The notes under the pieces: model-generated
Seen by the model: only the letters and a program-made list of their open reading frames with translations
The model's database searches: none
What the model was told of the DNA's origin: nothing
Shown: positions 26,094 through 37,177 of the stretch, one piece after another
How positions within the stretch are numbered: the stretch's first letter is position 1
Layout of the letters: every line of letters starts with the position of its first letter
Assembly: GCF_000208745.1 (NCBI RefSeq)
Contig: NC_030858.1
Location: 34,069,825 to 34,133,824, forward strand
Direction of reading: 5' to 3'
Source of the DNA: Theobroma cacao
Taxonomy: Eukaryota > Streptophyta > Magnoliopsida > Malvales > Malvaceae
Length of the DNA: 64,000 nucleotides
Program-made: the position numbers and the translations under genes

Positions 26094-29000
26094 TGTCGTA
26101 ACGTGCGGATCTGGGAACCCGACCGCTAGACGTGGAAAAATAAATATGTTAGAAGTCGCCACCAATCTTTTTTATCTAGATACGATTAGCCACCTATTAA
26201 CTCGGTTCTAATTGACGAAGTCTTAAATTAATTTTAGGTCCGTCGAAAGAATGAGAATTGATCTATAATTTTTAAAGTTGGGTTCAGGAGTACGGTTACG
26301 TATGGGGAAGGATTAGCACCCTCGTAGCGTCCGTTCCACGAACGGTACCATTTAATCTTATGTTATCCTATTGTAGCCTAAACCATTAATTTTATTCTTA
26401 TGTTTCTTTAATCATTGTTTATTAGTTAATTCTTTATTATATTAGCAGATTAAATCTTTTTATTCGATTTTACAAGTACACATGCTGCAGTCATAAAATG
26501 ATGTCATGATTTACTAATTTTAAATAATGAGAACGATAACCTTGTATTGGAAAATCGTTCGTAGACCATCCCAACGCTTTGGTGAAATCTCGAAGTTTTC
26601 CTCACCTAGGGATATCCTCAGAAGAACTCTTCTCTACAAGTCCTTCGAAGAAATCCCATCATCGGAACTCCCGTCTCATTAACAAAATATATGTCGAATG
26701 CTATGACAAGAAAAAATTATAAATGACGTCTACATGAGCTCGTTTATAAATTTAGTTGATTTACAATTCATGTAATAATATATTTAATAGTTTAGGGTAA
26801 TTTACTACCTTATTTATTTATTTTTTTATTGTTTATATTTTTTCAAGAACTTTCTATTTAAATCGATAACCTTTAATTAATATTATGGGTTAATATATTT
26901 TATTTAATTATATATTTTTATTGAATAAACAATTAATTAATTTTTTAATTTAATTAATTAAATTTTTTATTAACGATAATGGTTTAAACTAATTAACTAA
27001 CTATATCAATTTATATTTGGATATAACATTATATAAATTTATTTCTATGAACATTTAAGATGATTATTTGAATTAATGGGTATTGGAATATAGGATTTGG
27101 ATTTATCTCGACACTTTGATGAAAATCCTCATTGAATTCCGCACTTAGAAAATTCACCCCGAAAGAGGCAACTCTTTACCTTTTCGGGTGAAATTCCATC
27201 ATCGGATTAACTCAAGATAACCATTCTATTTTAATATTTATAATTTTGTATTATATTGTATATTTTTATGTTTATAAATATCTAGACAAATTTTGTAATA
27301 TATGTATTTCATTTCTTTTGCCTATATAACCTATTTATATTTTATCTTCTCTCCCTATGTGTACTCATCCCTATAAATTATAGAAAATCTATCTATTCCA
27401 CCCCAACTTAGTATTATCCTATTTCATTTTATTATATTTTTTAAGTTTAATTTTTCCTTGTACATCTTCATTCTACACTTATATCTTCATAAATTTACAT
27501 ACTAAATATTTTATAATTATATCTAACATTTCACCATTTCTCACGTTTTATATTTCATTCTTGACATATTATAGTCTAAATAGGCATTCCTTATCTATAT
27601 GTGTATTAATCTAAATGAATTTATTCCTACCACTAACTTTTACTTTCACTATATTTAACTTTTATCTTAGTCTCTTTTTTATTTATTACCGAATGTTTTA
27701 TCTACTTTTTAACATTTTACCTCAACTAAACCTATTCTATTATAGCTAAGTATTTATTATTTTTTTTATCTAGACATTTTTTCATATATAGGTATTCTAC
27801 TTTTATTTTTTTAACTAAGTATTCACTTAAGTTTATATTCTTTTTAGTTACATATATAGTTTTTGTTACCTACTTTTTTTACTACTGAATATCTTTTTAA
27901 TTTTCCTCATACATATATATTTTAACCTAAATTTATCACTATCATTACTTAGCCATTCATTTCTTCATATATGCATGTATTCTAACTCACTAAATCTATT
28001 AACTTATAATTAAGTATTTGTCCATTTTTTTCATTTACAGCTTTTATATATTTTTTATGTGCATATATTTCAAAAAAATAATAAAACCATTATATAACTA
28101 ATAAACAAAGAAAATAATAAAGGACAAATCCAACAAGATCAAACTCAAATCAATAGTCACTGGCAGAAAAAAAAAAATTACCTATAAGCTGGAATAAGCC
28201 CAACGCTCTGAATGGATCCTGCTGGCCTGGTCTGGTTCCAAGTGCCTAATCTCCAAAATGCACCATTTGGTATAGGAAAGAAAAGAAAGCCTCCCCTTTG
28301 TAGCTAGATACGACGCCGTTTTGGAGATTCCTAACCCTAGGAATATAACCTATTTTTCTTTTTCATTTTCCTCTTTCTTCTTCTCTCTCTCTTTAACAAT
28401 TCACTCTCCATTCTTTCTAAAAAACTCTTCTCTTTCCTTCACCCCTCAAAACCCTTCCCTTTTACTTCACCGGAGACTCTCCCCTTTCCTCACTGATCGG
28501 ACCAAGAAAGAAGAAAACAACTTGCCCTAAAACACCTTAAACCCATAGAAACCCGAAAATAACAAAGACCATGTCATCCTATTTATTTTTTTTTCTTTTC
28601 GGTTGTGGTTTTGCTATTTTTGGCTTTTTCTTTTTGTGGTTTTCAGATGCTAGCAGGGTAAAAAATTAGAGCCTCTGTTTTTGCTCTAAGGGGTTTCAAA
28701 AATTTTGGTGGGGAGTTTTTAAGGTTTTCTTAAACTTTTAGGGTTTTTTGGCTAGGCTCAAAGCTGCCATTTTTCTTCTCATGGTGGCTGGGTTGTTTTG
28801 GTTGCTTTATAGGGATTTTTTTTGAAATTAGATCTAGGTTTTCTTTTTTTCCTCCTCCCCTTGAATTTGGAGAAGCTGCCCTCTTTGCGTACTGGGGACG
28901 GCATCTGTGCGACCCCAACCTTGCGAAGCACTTGCCAGACATGAATTTTTCGCGTCTAGTATGGTGCCATTGTCCTTGGCAGGGTGCATTTGAACCATAC

Positions 29001-29359
29001 CAACTGGCATTTCTTTTTTTTTTTTTTAAAGTATAGTGTTTTTTTATTTTTTAAATTTTCTTGTTTTATCTTTCTGTTCTTCCTAATTTCCATAACATTT
29101 TAGGGCTTAATTAATTTTGATCTTGATTATTTGGTTTTTGTTCTTTTTAACTTCTTGATTCACTTTAATTCCAGAACCACTACTTCGATCTGTTTTTGTT
29201 AACAGGTTCAAGCATTTAAGTTGCTAGACCCAGTAAAGCCCAAGTTCATTGAAAACCAAGGAAGCCCAATTTGAAATTTGGACTCAATAATCAGAAATAA
29301 AATAAATAAATAAATAAAACAAAACAAAATTATCAATAATGAGAAAAATAGTGTCTACA
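26094..29359 (-). repeat. Probable 3' LTR of the left Tat/Ogre copy
   Basis: Read on the minus strand, the segment would start TGTAGACACTATTTTT at 29359 and end GACA at 26094, about 3.27 kb. Long LTRs are usual in Ogre-like elements. The 3' end is firm, because its last 390 bases recur inverted at 48190-48587. The 5' end is a guess from the TG start; no complete second LTR exists in the window to check it. The segment contains pyrimidine-rich leader-like sequence near 28350-28560. Confidence 0.55.
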
Positions 29360-29420
29360 GTTGCCTTTTTGCATTCTTAAAATCAATAATAGTGTAAAGA
29401 TGTAAACACTTTGTTTGATC

Positions 29421-29692
29421 TATCTCAAAATAGGTTCCATTTAAAATTCAAAATTCTTAAATTTAATCTAAATTTGTCCTATCTCAAAACAGGTTCAATT
29501 TAAAATTAAGATTCTTAGACTTGATCTAAGCTTGACTTATTTGAAAACATGTTCGATTTTAAGAATTGCAATTCCTAGACTTGATTTAGGCTTAACTTAT
29601 TTCATAATAAGTGCGATTTTAAAAATTAAAATTCTTAGACTTGATTTAAGCTCGACCTATCTCACAACAGGTTCAATTTTAAAAATTGAAAT
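29421..29692. repeat. Tandem array, about 60-bp unit, 5 copies, in the element 3' UTR
   Basis: Five units start near 29421, 29480, 29539, 29599 and 29659. Each carries a TATCTCAAAACAGGTTC-like block, an AATTTTAAAAATT block and a CTTAGACTTGATTTAAGCT-like block. They lie between the integrase end and the LTR. Ogre-type elements are known for tandem repeats in this untranslated region. Confidence 0.85.
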
Positions 29693-30700
29693 GCCAATTT
29701 AGTTGGATTAATATCATCTTTGTACCAACTAGATTAGACTTATACTCATGTTGGTGCCAACTGAATGTGGCTTGGGATCTTTCCAACTCAATTAAGCTTA
29801 TATCCCCTTTTTTGATAGGTTGTGTTATGAAAGTGAAGAAAACTCAAATCTTTCTATCTTAATCAAAGTTTTACAACCTCAAAACTTTTGCTTGAAAATG
29901 ATCATGTGCATGATTAGACATGTATGCATGATAAAATGCTTTCATGTTTATGATTCATTAAGGTTTCTTAGCCCTTTTCTTGCTTCATCCAACTTTGTTG
30001 CTACAATTTTCAATCATATTTGCCTGTTTACTTTTCTTCTAGTTACTTTAGGTAACTCCTGATTTCCCTTAAGCATCCTGTCTCTTGACATTTGACCCTT
30101 TTTCTCATGTTGAAGCTCTTCCATTCCTTTACCTCATCATTAAGTCTTTTGTTGAACAATGAATGTAACTTCTAGCTTAATTAGTTTGTTTCTTTTACCA
30201 GTCATCATTCATTTTTATGACAATCATTATGTGGAATTATGTGATGATAAAGAACGAAGAGGTTGAAATGAAGAGGAGAAGGAGAATTTCATATATAAGA
30301 ATTCAAATAATTCAAAGAAAAGGGAATTTACAGAGCAATCATTAGATCTTTTAAGTAATGAACACTCAGACTATTCAGAGAAAACAATATGATTTCTGAC
30401 TTCAAGAATTCTCCTTGATTGATGCTTTGAGCAAATCTGTAGGTTGCAGACTTCATAACTTCCCCTTGTGTTGTGAAATTGTTGAGCTCTATTCTTAGTG
30501 TATTTTTACCTCACCCTTGTACTCCATTTGAGCTGACATCTTCAAATTTCATTCTAACTTTCTACCTTTTGGCCTCAAGTCGCCTTTTACGGGTTTTCAA
30601 CGTGAGCCTCCTCCTTTGGAGATGAGTTGCCTTTTTCGGGTTTTCAACACGAACCCTCTCCTTTTTGCTTTTTATTTATATTTTTTATTTATTATTAAGT

Positions 30701-31925
30701 ATAGTACTTCGTCATCGCATCCGCATTTATCGGATTAGGCAAATCTTCCCCATCCATGTCAACCAGAATTAGAGCTCTTCCTGAAAAAGCTTTTTTTACC
30801 ACATATAGTCCTTCCCAATTTGGCATCCACTTTCCCCGAAAATCAGTTTGATTGAAGAGTATTCTCTTGAGAACTAACTCTCATTCTCGATAGTGCCTAG
30901 GGTGAACTTTTTTCTCATATGCCCGCATCATCCTTCGTTGATACATTTGACCATGACATAGCGCCACAAGTCTTTTTTCTTCAATCAAATTCAGCTGTTC
31001 TTGACAAGAGCGGACCCATTCAGCTTTTTCCAACTTTGTCTCCATTAACACCTTCAATGGTGGGATTTCTACTTCAACGGGTAGAACTGCTTCTGTACCA
31101 TTTACTGCTAAGTATAGAGTCGCTCTTGTGGAGGTACGCACAAAAGTCCAATATGCGTGTAAAGCAAAAGAAAGTTTCTCATGCCAATCTTTATAAACTT
31201 CAATCATTTTTTTGATAATCCTTTTGATGTTCTTATTAGCTACTTCTACTGCTCAGTTCACTTTTGGACAGTAAGTTGTTGAGTTATGATGCTTGATCTT
31301 GAATTTAGCACAAACCTCCCTTACCATTGTACCATTCAAATTGCTTGCATTATCGGTAATAATTCTTTCTAGAAGCCCATATCGACATATTATCTCCCTT
31401 TTTATGAACTTGCACACCACTTTTGCCTCACATTAGCATAGGAAGCTGCTTCTACCCATTTTCTGAAGTAATCAATGGCCACCAATATTAATCGATGTCT
31501 ATTAGAAGCTTTTGGAGTAATAAGCCCAATCACATCCATTCCTCATATCGAAAAAGGCCACGATGCTGTGAAGACGTGTAATGAAGATGTTGAAATGTGG
31601 ATTTATTAGCATAAATTGGGCATTTATGACATTTTCGAGCAAAATTTATACAATTTGCTTCCAACGTCAACCAATAGTATCCAGCTCTCATAATTTGTTT
31701 GGCCAACATATGTCCATTGGTATGAGCTCCATATGATCCCTTATGGACTTCTTCCATTATCTTACTCGCTTTGACTGCATCCACACATCTAAGAAAAACT
31801 TGGTCCCGGTTTCTTTTGTAGAGTATCTCTCCATTGAGGAAAAAACCCATTGCTAACCTTCTAAGAAATCGCCTGTCATTCTCCATGGCATTCTCAAGAT
31901 ACACTTGGTACTTAATGTATTGCAT
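30701..31925 (-). pseudogene. Integrase of the left Tat/Ogre copy (broken)
   Basis: The integrase inserts element cDNA into the host genome. The N-terminal HHCC finger is readable at 31530-31925 (GAHTNGHML, then CHKCPIYA). The core follows with the LVAIDYF aspartate region near 31490, TDNASNLN near 31345 and the EAANKNIKR glutamate region near 31225, in more than one frame. The C-terminal part is at 30881-31207 and continues to the family end PNPINADAMTKYYT with a stop at about 30701. Frameshifts and stops separate these parts, so no active protein can be made. The nested copia element interrupts the upstream linker at 31931. Confidence 0.85.
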
Positions 31926-32222
31926 GATATTGTTGACAGCTTATCAATTTATTTTATTGACTATATTCCAGATTTGTAGGAGTTAGTTTAGGGATATTAT
32001 TTGCTTTCTCTATTTTCCTTTTTTTGTTGGATTATCTCCTGATTTCTTGTTCTTTAATTTCTGGTAATTTACCATATTCCAAGACTTAATTTAGATAGGT
32101 TTTCTTGTATATAATTAGCACTTAGTTATTCCAATACGATATTAGAGAATTTTGTTTCATTCTCTGTTTTCATGGTATCAGAGCTTCAGCTCCTCTAACC
32201 ATTATTATTGGCCAAAGCAGCC

Positions 32223-32312
32223 ATGGCAGATGCAACTCTAGAAGGTTCCTCAGAGGTGTCATCTGAACCTTCTAGAAAAGTGTCTTCATCTGTGATTTCT
32301 CTGAGTGAATAA
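32223..32312 (+). pseudogene. Truncated gag start of the nested copia element
   Basis: An ATG shortly after the primer binding site opens a 29-codon frame (MADATLEGSSEVSSEPSRK, then SSSVISLSE) ending in TAA. The position and Ser/Glu-rich start fit a copia gag N-terminus. The rest of gag is lost to the internal deletion. Confidence 0.6.
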
Positions 32313-32336
32313 CATCTTGAGGCAGTCAACTGAATC

Positions 32337-32879
32337 TTGCGGTATTTCAAATCTACACTCGATAAAGGCTTGTTCTTCAAGAAAAATGAGCTGAGAAGTG
32401 TGGAGGCATTTACTGATACAGATTGGGCAGGTTCAGTTGAGGAGATGAGGTCTACATCTGGTTATTGTACAAAGGTTTGGGGGAACCTGGTTACTTGGAC
32501 AAGCAAGAAACAACCAGTTGTAGCTCGCAGCAGTGCAGAAGCAAAATTTAGAGCCTTTGCACAAGGAACTTGTGAGCTGATTTGGTTAAAGAGGCTAATG
32601 AAAGAACTGAAAGTGTCTAGTATGGGACCTATGAAGCTATATTGTAATAATAAAGCCACAATAAGTATTGCACATAATCCGGTTCATCATGACCGAACAA
32701 AGCATGGGGAGATAGATCAACATTTTATCAAAAAAAAAATAGAAAATGGAGTGATTTGCATGACCTATGTGCCTACCAAACAACAAATAGCTGATGTTCT
32801 AACAAAAAGGCTGCCTAGACCGAGTTTTGAAGTGCTAGCAGACAAGTTGGGAATAACCAACATCTATTCACCAGCTTGA
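32337..32879 (+). pseudogene. Copia RNase H remnant
   Basis: This frame of 180 codons is intact over the RNase H region of a copia polyprotein. It begins in the RT-RNase H connection (RYFKSTLDKGLFF). Its motifs are DTDWAGS, STSGYC, SSAEAKFRA, YCNNKATISIA, KHGEIDQHFIKKK and QIADVLTKRLP, with a stop just before the purine tract and 3' LTR. The first catalytic Asp in DTDWAG and the Glu in SAEAKF are present. The upstream 90% of the polyprotein is deleted, so this has no start of its own and is not expected to be an independent gene. Confidence 0.9.
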
Positions 32880-33425
32880 GGGGGAGTGTTGACAGCTTAT
32901 CAATTTATTTTATTGACTATATTCTAGATTTGTAGGAGTTAGTTTAGGGATATTATTTGCTTTCTCTATTTTCCTTGTTTTGTTGGATTATTTCCTGATT
33001 TCTTGTTCCCTAATTTTTGGTAATTTACTAGATTCCAAGACTTAATTTAGATAGGTTTTTTTGTATATAATTAGCACATAGTTATCCCAATACGATATTA
33101 GAGAATTTTGTTTCATTCCCTATTTTCAGATATCATAGTGCCACGATTTTTCATCAAGTTCTTCTTCAACATTCAAATAATGTGCAGAGACTCCTTGAAT
33201 TTCCAAATGAAAAAGATGTATGTTAGCCTTGTTTTTTATTCTGAACATTGCTGCGAGAGCGGCTAGAGCATCGACAATCTGGTTCTCTTCTCAAGGTAAA
33301 TGATTAAAGCTAATTTTCTTAAACCGTTTACTTAATTTTGTAACTAGCTTTTGATATGGAATCAGTTTAGAGTCTCTAGTTTCTCACTCACATCGCATTT
33401 GACAGACCACCAAAGTAGCATCCCC

Positions 33426-34121
33426 TTAAACTTCTATTATGTCGACCTTCATGTTGATTGTTGCTTGTAATCCCATCACCAACGTCTCATACTCTGCCAT
33501 GTTATTAGTACAGTTGAAATTCAATTTTGACGTGGCTAGATAATGCTTTTCATCCAGAGAAATCAATATTGCTCTAATTTCGTACCCCAAAACATTTGAT
33601 GCTCTATCAAAATAAATCTTCCAAGGACTAAGTTCATTGAGATCCTTCTTTTCTATGTGCAAGATGGTCATCAAATCTTCGTATGTAAAATTGAAACTTG
33701 TAGGCTTATAATCCTCAGTAGCTCAATCTGCAAGGAAATCAATGATGGCGCTCCCTTTGATTGAGTTTTGGGACACATACAAAATATCATACTCAAATAG
33801 TAAAACTTGCCATCGAGCTATTCTTTCGGACAAGAAAGGTTTTTTCAAAATATATTTAATGTGATCCAATTTTGCCACCAACCACATTGTATGATACAAC
33901 ATATATTGCCAGAGCCTCTGGGCGGTCCATGTTAACGCACAACAAATCTTTCTGAGCGTAAAGTATTTGGACTCACACTCTGTGAATTTCTTGCTCAAGT
34001 AGTATATGGCCTGTTCTTTCTTACCCGTTTCATCATGTTTCCCCAATATACATCCCATGGAATTTTTGTTCACGGTCAAATACAAAATAAGAGGTCTTCT
34101 AGCCATTAGTGGTACCAACAC
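33426..34121 (-). pseudogene. RNase H and archaeal-type RNase H of the left copy
   Basis: Two ribonuclease H domains follow RT on the minus strand. At 33723-34121 is the usual gypsy RNase H, with NKNSMGCILGKHDETGK, AIYYLSKKFTECESKY and a RWQVLLFEYD end. At 33426-33674 is the second, archaeal-type RNase H, with WKIYFDRAS, NNMAEYETLVMGL and a repeat of conserved acidic residues. A stop and a frame change lie between them near 33720. Possession of both domains is a hallmark of the Tat/Ogre lineage. Confidence 0.88.
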
Positions 34122-34328
34122 CGGTGGATTTACGAGATAGTCTTTGATTTTATCGAAAGCTGCTTGACATTCTTCATTCTACTCTTTTGGGTCTTCCTTC
34201 CAAAGCAATTTGAAAATCGGATCACAATTGGAGGTGAGTTAGGATATAAATCGAGCAATGTAATTCAACCTCCCTAAGAATCCTCTCACTTCTTTTTGTG
34301 TTTTGAGAGGTGGCAATTCCTGAATAGC

Positions 34329-35042
34329 TCATATTTTGTCTAGATCCACTTGAATTCCTTTTTCGCTCATTACGAACCCCAACAATTTCTTAGAAGTAAC
34401 ACCAAAAGTACATTTTGCAAGATTCAACTTGAGCTGAAACTTTCGCAATCTCTCAAACAATTTCTTGAGATTAATAGTATGATCCTTTTCAGTACGAGAT
34501 TTTACAATCATGTCATCTACTTATACCTCTATTTCTTTATGCATCATATTATGGAACAAAGTTACCATGGTCCTTTGGTATGTGACACCTACGTTTTTCA
34601 ATCCGAAAGGCATCACCTTGTAACAGAACGTTCCCCACATGATTACGAACGTTGTTTTTTCCATGTCTTTAAGGGCCATCTTAATCTGATTATACCCAGA
34701 AAAACCATCAATGAACGAAGATGAAGAGTGTTTTGCTGTATCATCCACAAAAGTGTCGATATGCGGCAAAGAGAAGTTATCCTTCGGGCTTGCTCTGTTC
34801 AAATCCCTATAATCTACACACATTTGTACTTTTCTATCCTTTTTAAGAACTAAGACTATATTAGCTACCCATTCAGGATACCTGACCACCTCAAAGAATC
34901 CAGCATCAAATTGCTTATTTACCTCTTCTTTAATCTTTAGTAACATATTTGGCTTCATCATTCTCAATTTCTGCTTAATCGGCTTACAATTCGATTTCAA
35001 AGGTAACTTGTGGATTACAATGTCAGTATTAAGACCCGGCAT
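34329..35042 (-). pseudogene. Reverse transcriptase of the left copy (catalytic motif broken)
   Basis: The RT copies element RNA into cDNA. The fingers and palm are readable in two frames: VANIVLVLKKD, MCVDYRDLNRASPKD, SFIDGFSGYNQI, MPFGLKNVGVTYQRTM. At the catalytic box the tyrosine codon of the usual YVDD is a stop codon, followed by VDDMIVKSRT and the KLNLAKCTFGV segment. The second half stays open to 34329. The enzyme is therefore dead at its active site. Confidence 0.92.
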
Positions 35043-35569
35043 CTCCTGATATGATCAAGCAAACACATCCACATACTCACGAAGTAACTCTTCTAACTTT
35101 TATCATTCACCAGATGATAGCAAGGTACCAATCTTAACCTCTTTCTTATCTTCCTCATTTCTTAGGTTAATCATTTCGTGAGTTCTTGATAAGGTAAAAT
35201 CTTCCTTTCCTCATGTTCCAACAATCTCGACAAATCAAGGGGTAAGTCATAGTCATCCGCTTCCTCTTCATTTTTTAATTTATCAATGCTTGAAATTGTT
35301 TCGAAATCAAAATTCAAACTATTCTCTAGATTGTCTTCCTGTTCATTATTTAAAGACCTGCAAATAGGTGAAATTAGATACATGTGTATGGGCAAGTATT
35401 TATTGGCTAAAAGAATAAATGAAAAGGAAATATACAAAAAAAGTTGATGAACTACAGAACACATCATGCTTTGTCATTTATTTAAATGATTAAAGTAACA
35501 AAAAGCCCCATTTAAACAAGAAATTATTTCTAATGCCCTTGGGCATAGACATTTAGGTGAGATTGTTCA

Positions 35570-36719
35570 TTACATTTTTAAATACTTAAAGATGACAAGT
35601 AACTCCATGGCTGTCCAATTGGTTAACTCTTTTTTTGACAGTATTGGATACACCATAGGGACTTTCTCTTTAGGATCTTCATCCTTTATCATGTGAATTG
35701 ACAACTCATCAAACATCTGCAAAAACCCATTGACCTTTGTTGACGTTTCAAGATGAATGTAATCTACGGAGCGAAAAAGTCTCGTACAAGTATGAAATTG
35801 ACTTTTTCTCAAATTCTTCTTCTTTTCCCTCGAGCTAAACCATCCTTTTGATTTTTTTTTGGGCTGCCAACATTCTTCTTTCTTCTTTGGTGGGTTTGTA
35901 CCCCAAGCCAAACCTTTTCTCATTCTTGATCGAAATCAAAGGTTGACTAATTCCTTGCAGATTTTTTCCTAGCCTAAGACCAACACGACACCCTCTTCCC
36001 ACTATCTATTTAACCTCCATTTTAGTTGCTGTTGACAAGCGAGGAGTTGGTATCATTGTCCCTTCTCCTACATAAGTAGCATTAATGAACTCGAAGGATC
36101 TGAATGAGCATTCAGGGACTTCTTCTGCCACTTCTACATAAGGAACGGATGAGGATTAGATGGTTAATATATCTTCCTCCGAGGAGATGCTTACCAATTA
36201 GCCTTCAATTATGAATTTAACTTTTTGATGCAGAGAAGATGGTACAACTCCTGCTATATGGATCCACGGGCACCCTAGTAGGCAATTATAAGATGAGGTA
36301 ATGTCCATCACTTGAAATTAGATATCAAAGATGCAGGGATCGATTTTCACTAGTATTTCAATATCACCTATCATTTCCCATTTAGTTTTATAGGAAGCTC
36401 TTACTATCATGTGATTGGCCCTCATATAAGACATATCAATTGACAATCTTGTCAATATAGAACGAAGCATGACATTTAGGACCGAACCATTGTCAATCAA
36501 CACTCTAAGTAAGGCATGATCTGTACACTTGATGGTTATATAGAGAGCCCTGTTACTTCCTCGACCACCTGAAGGAATTTCGTCATCACTGAAGGCAAAG
36601 AAGTTCTCCACTATGATACTCCCCACAATATGGTCCAACTTTTCAATCGATATATCATGAGCCACGTAAGCTTGATTCAAGACTTTGAGTAGTGTGTTTT
36701 TGTGTGCTTTCGAATTCAA
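35570..36719 (-). pseudogene. Aspartic protease and G-patch region of the left copy
   Basis: The protease part (36318-36719) has GGRGSNRALYITIKC and LIDNGSVLNVM, where the catalytic aspartate is in IDNGS, the form common in Tat-type elements. The part toward 35570 holds the G-patch remnant and the linker to RT (MRKGLAWGTNPPKKKEE in a shifted frame). In the right copy the same region is one open frame, which shows what has been shifted here. Confidence 0.82.
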
Positions 36720-37177
36720 AAAAAAAAAGATAACAGTGAGATGCGAATAGGTATTTTTGTTAACTGTTCCACTACACTATACTCACCGTGCTTGATGAAT
36801 TTGAGGAACTCACCTGCTTCTTTCTCTGTGACAAATTTTTTGACCTCATTATTCCGAGTAACTGTAGGTTTGGTAGTTTGATCTTTGAGAAGGGTATTTA
36901 CTTTTTTCGGATCTTCTTCTCCCTACTTGAATTTTTCTTTTTCAACCTTTTTTGCTATCTAAGGAGAGTAACATCGCCCACTTCGCGTTATACCTCCCAC
37001 ATCGGTTAGGTCTGCAGAAGATACTTGGGAAGTAAAGGGGTTGTACCTAAAATATTATATTTATAATTTCAAGGAACAACCTTCTCACTCTTGTACGGGA
37101 ACGGGCTGAGAATTTCAATGGTGATACCATTTTCGACAACGGTAAAGGGTTTATTATTAATCGGACTCCTTTTTTCT

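Larger units (their letters stand above)
31931..33128 (+). mobile_element. Nested, internally deleted Ty1/copia element with two 242-bp LTRs
   Basis: The LTRs 31931-32172 and 32887-33128 both start TGTTGACAGC and end TTTTCA. They are the same length and differ at about 14 positions. The 5-bp target duplication GATAT is at 31926-31930 and 33129-33133; the empty site is visible in the inverted partner near 46990. The primer binding site TGGTATCAGAGC (initiator tRNA-Met) follows the first LTR, and a purine tract GAGGGGGAG precedes the second. The interior is only 714 bp. It keeps the gag start and the terminal RNase H; protease, integrase and most of RT are gone. If it moved in this form it would have needed proteins from another element. 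Confidence 0.95.

Noticed and set aside
30919..31215. Plus-strand frame opposite the integrase (also 47631-47993 on the minus strand in the mirror copy)
   Set aside because: They are complementary-strand shadows of the integrase C-terminus in each arm.
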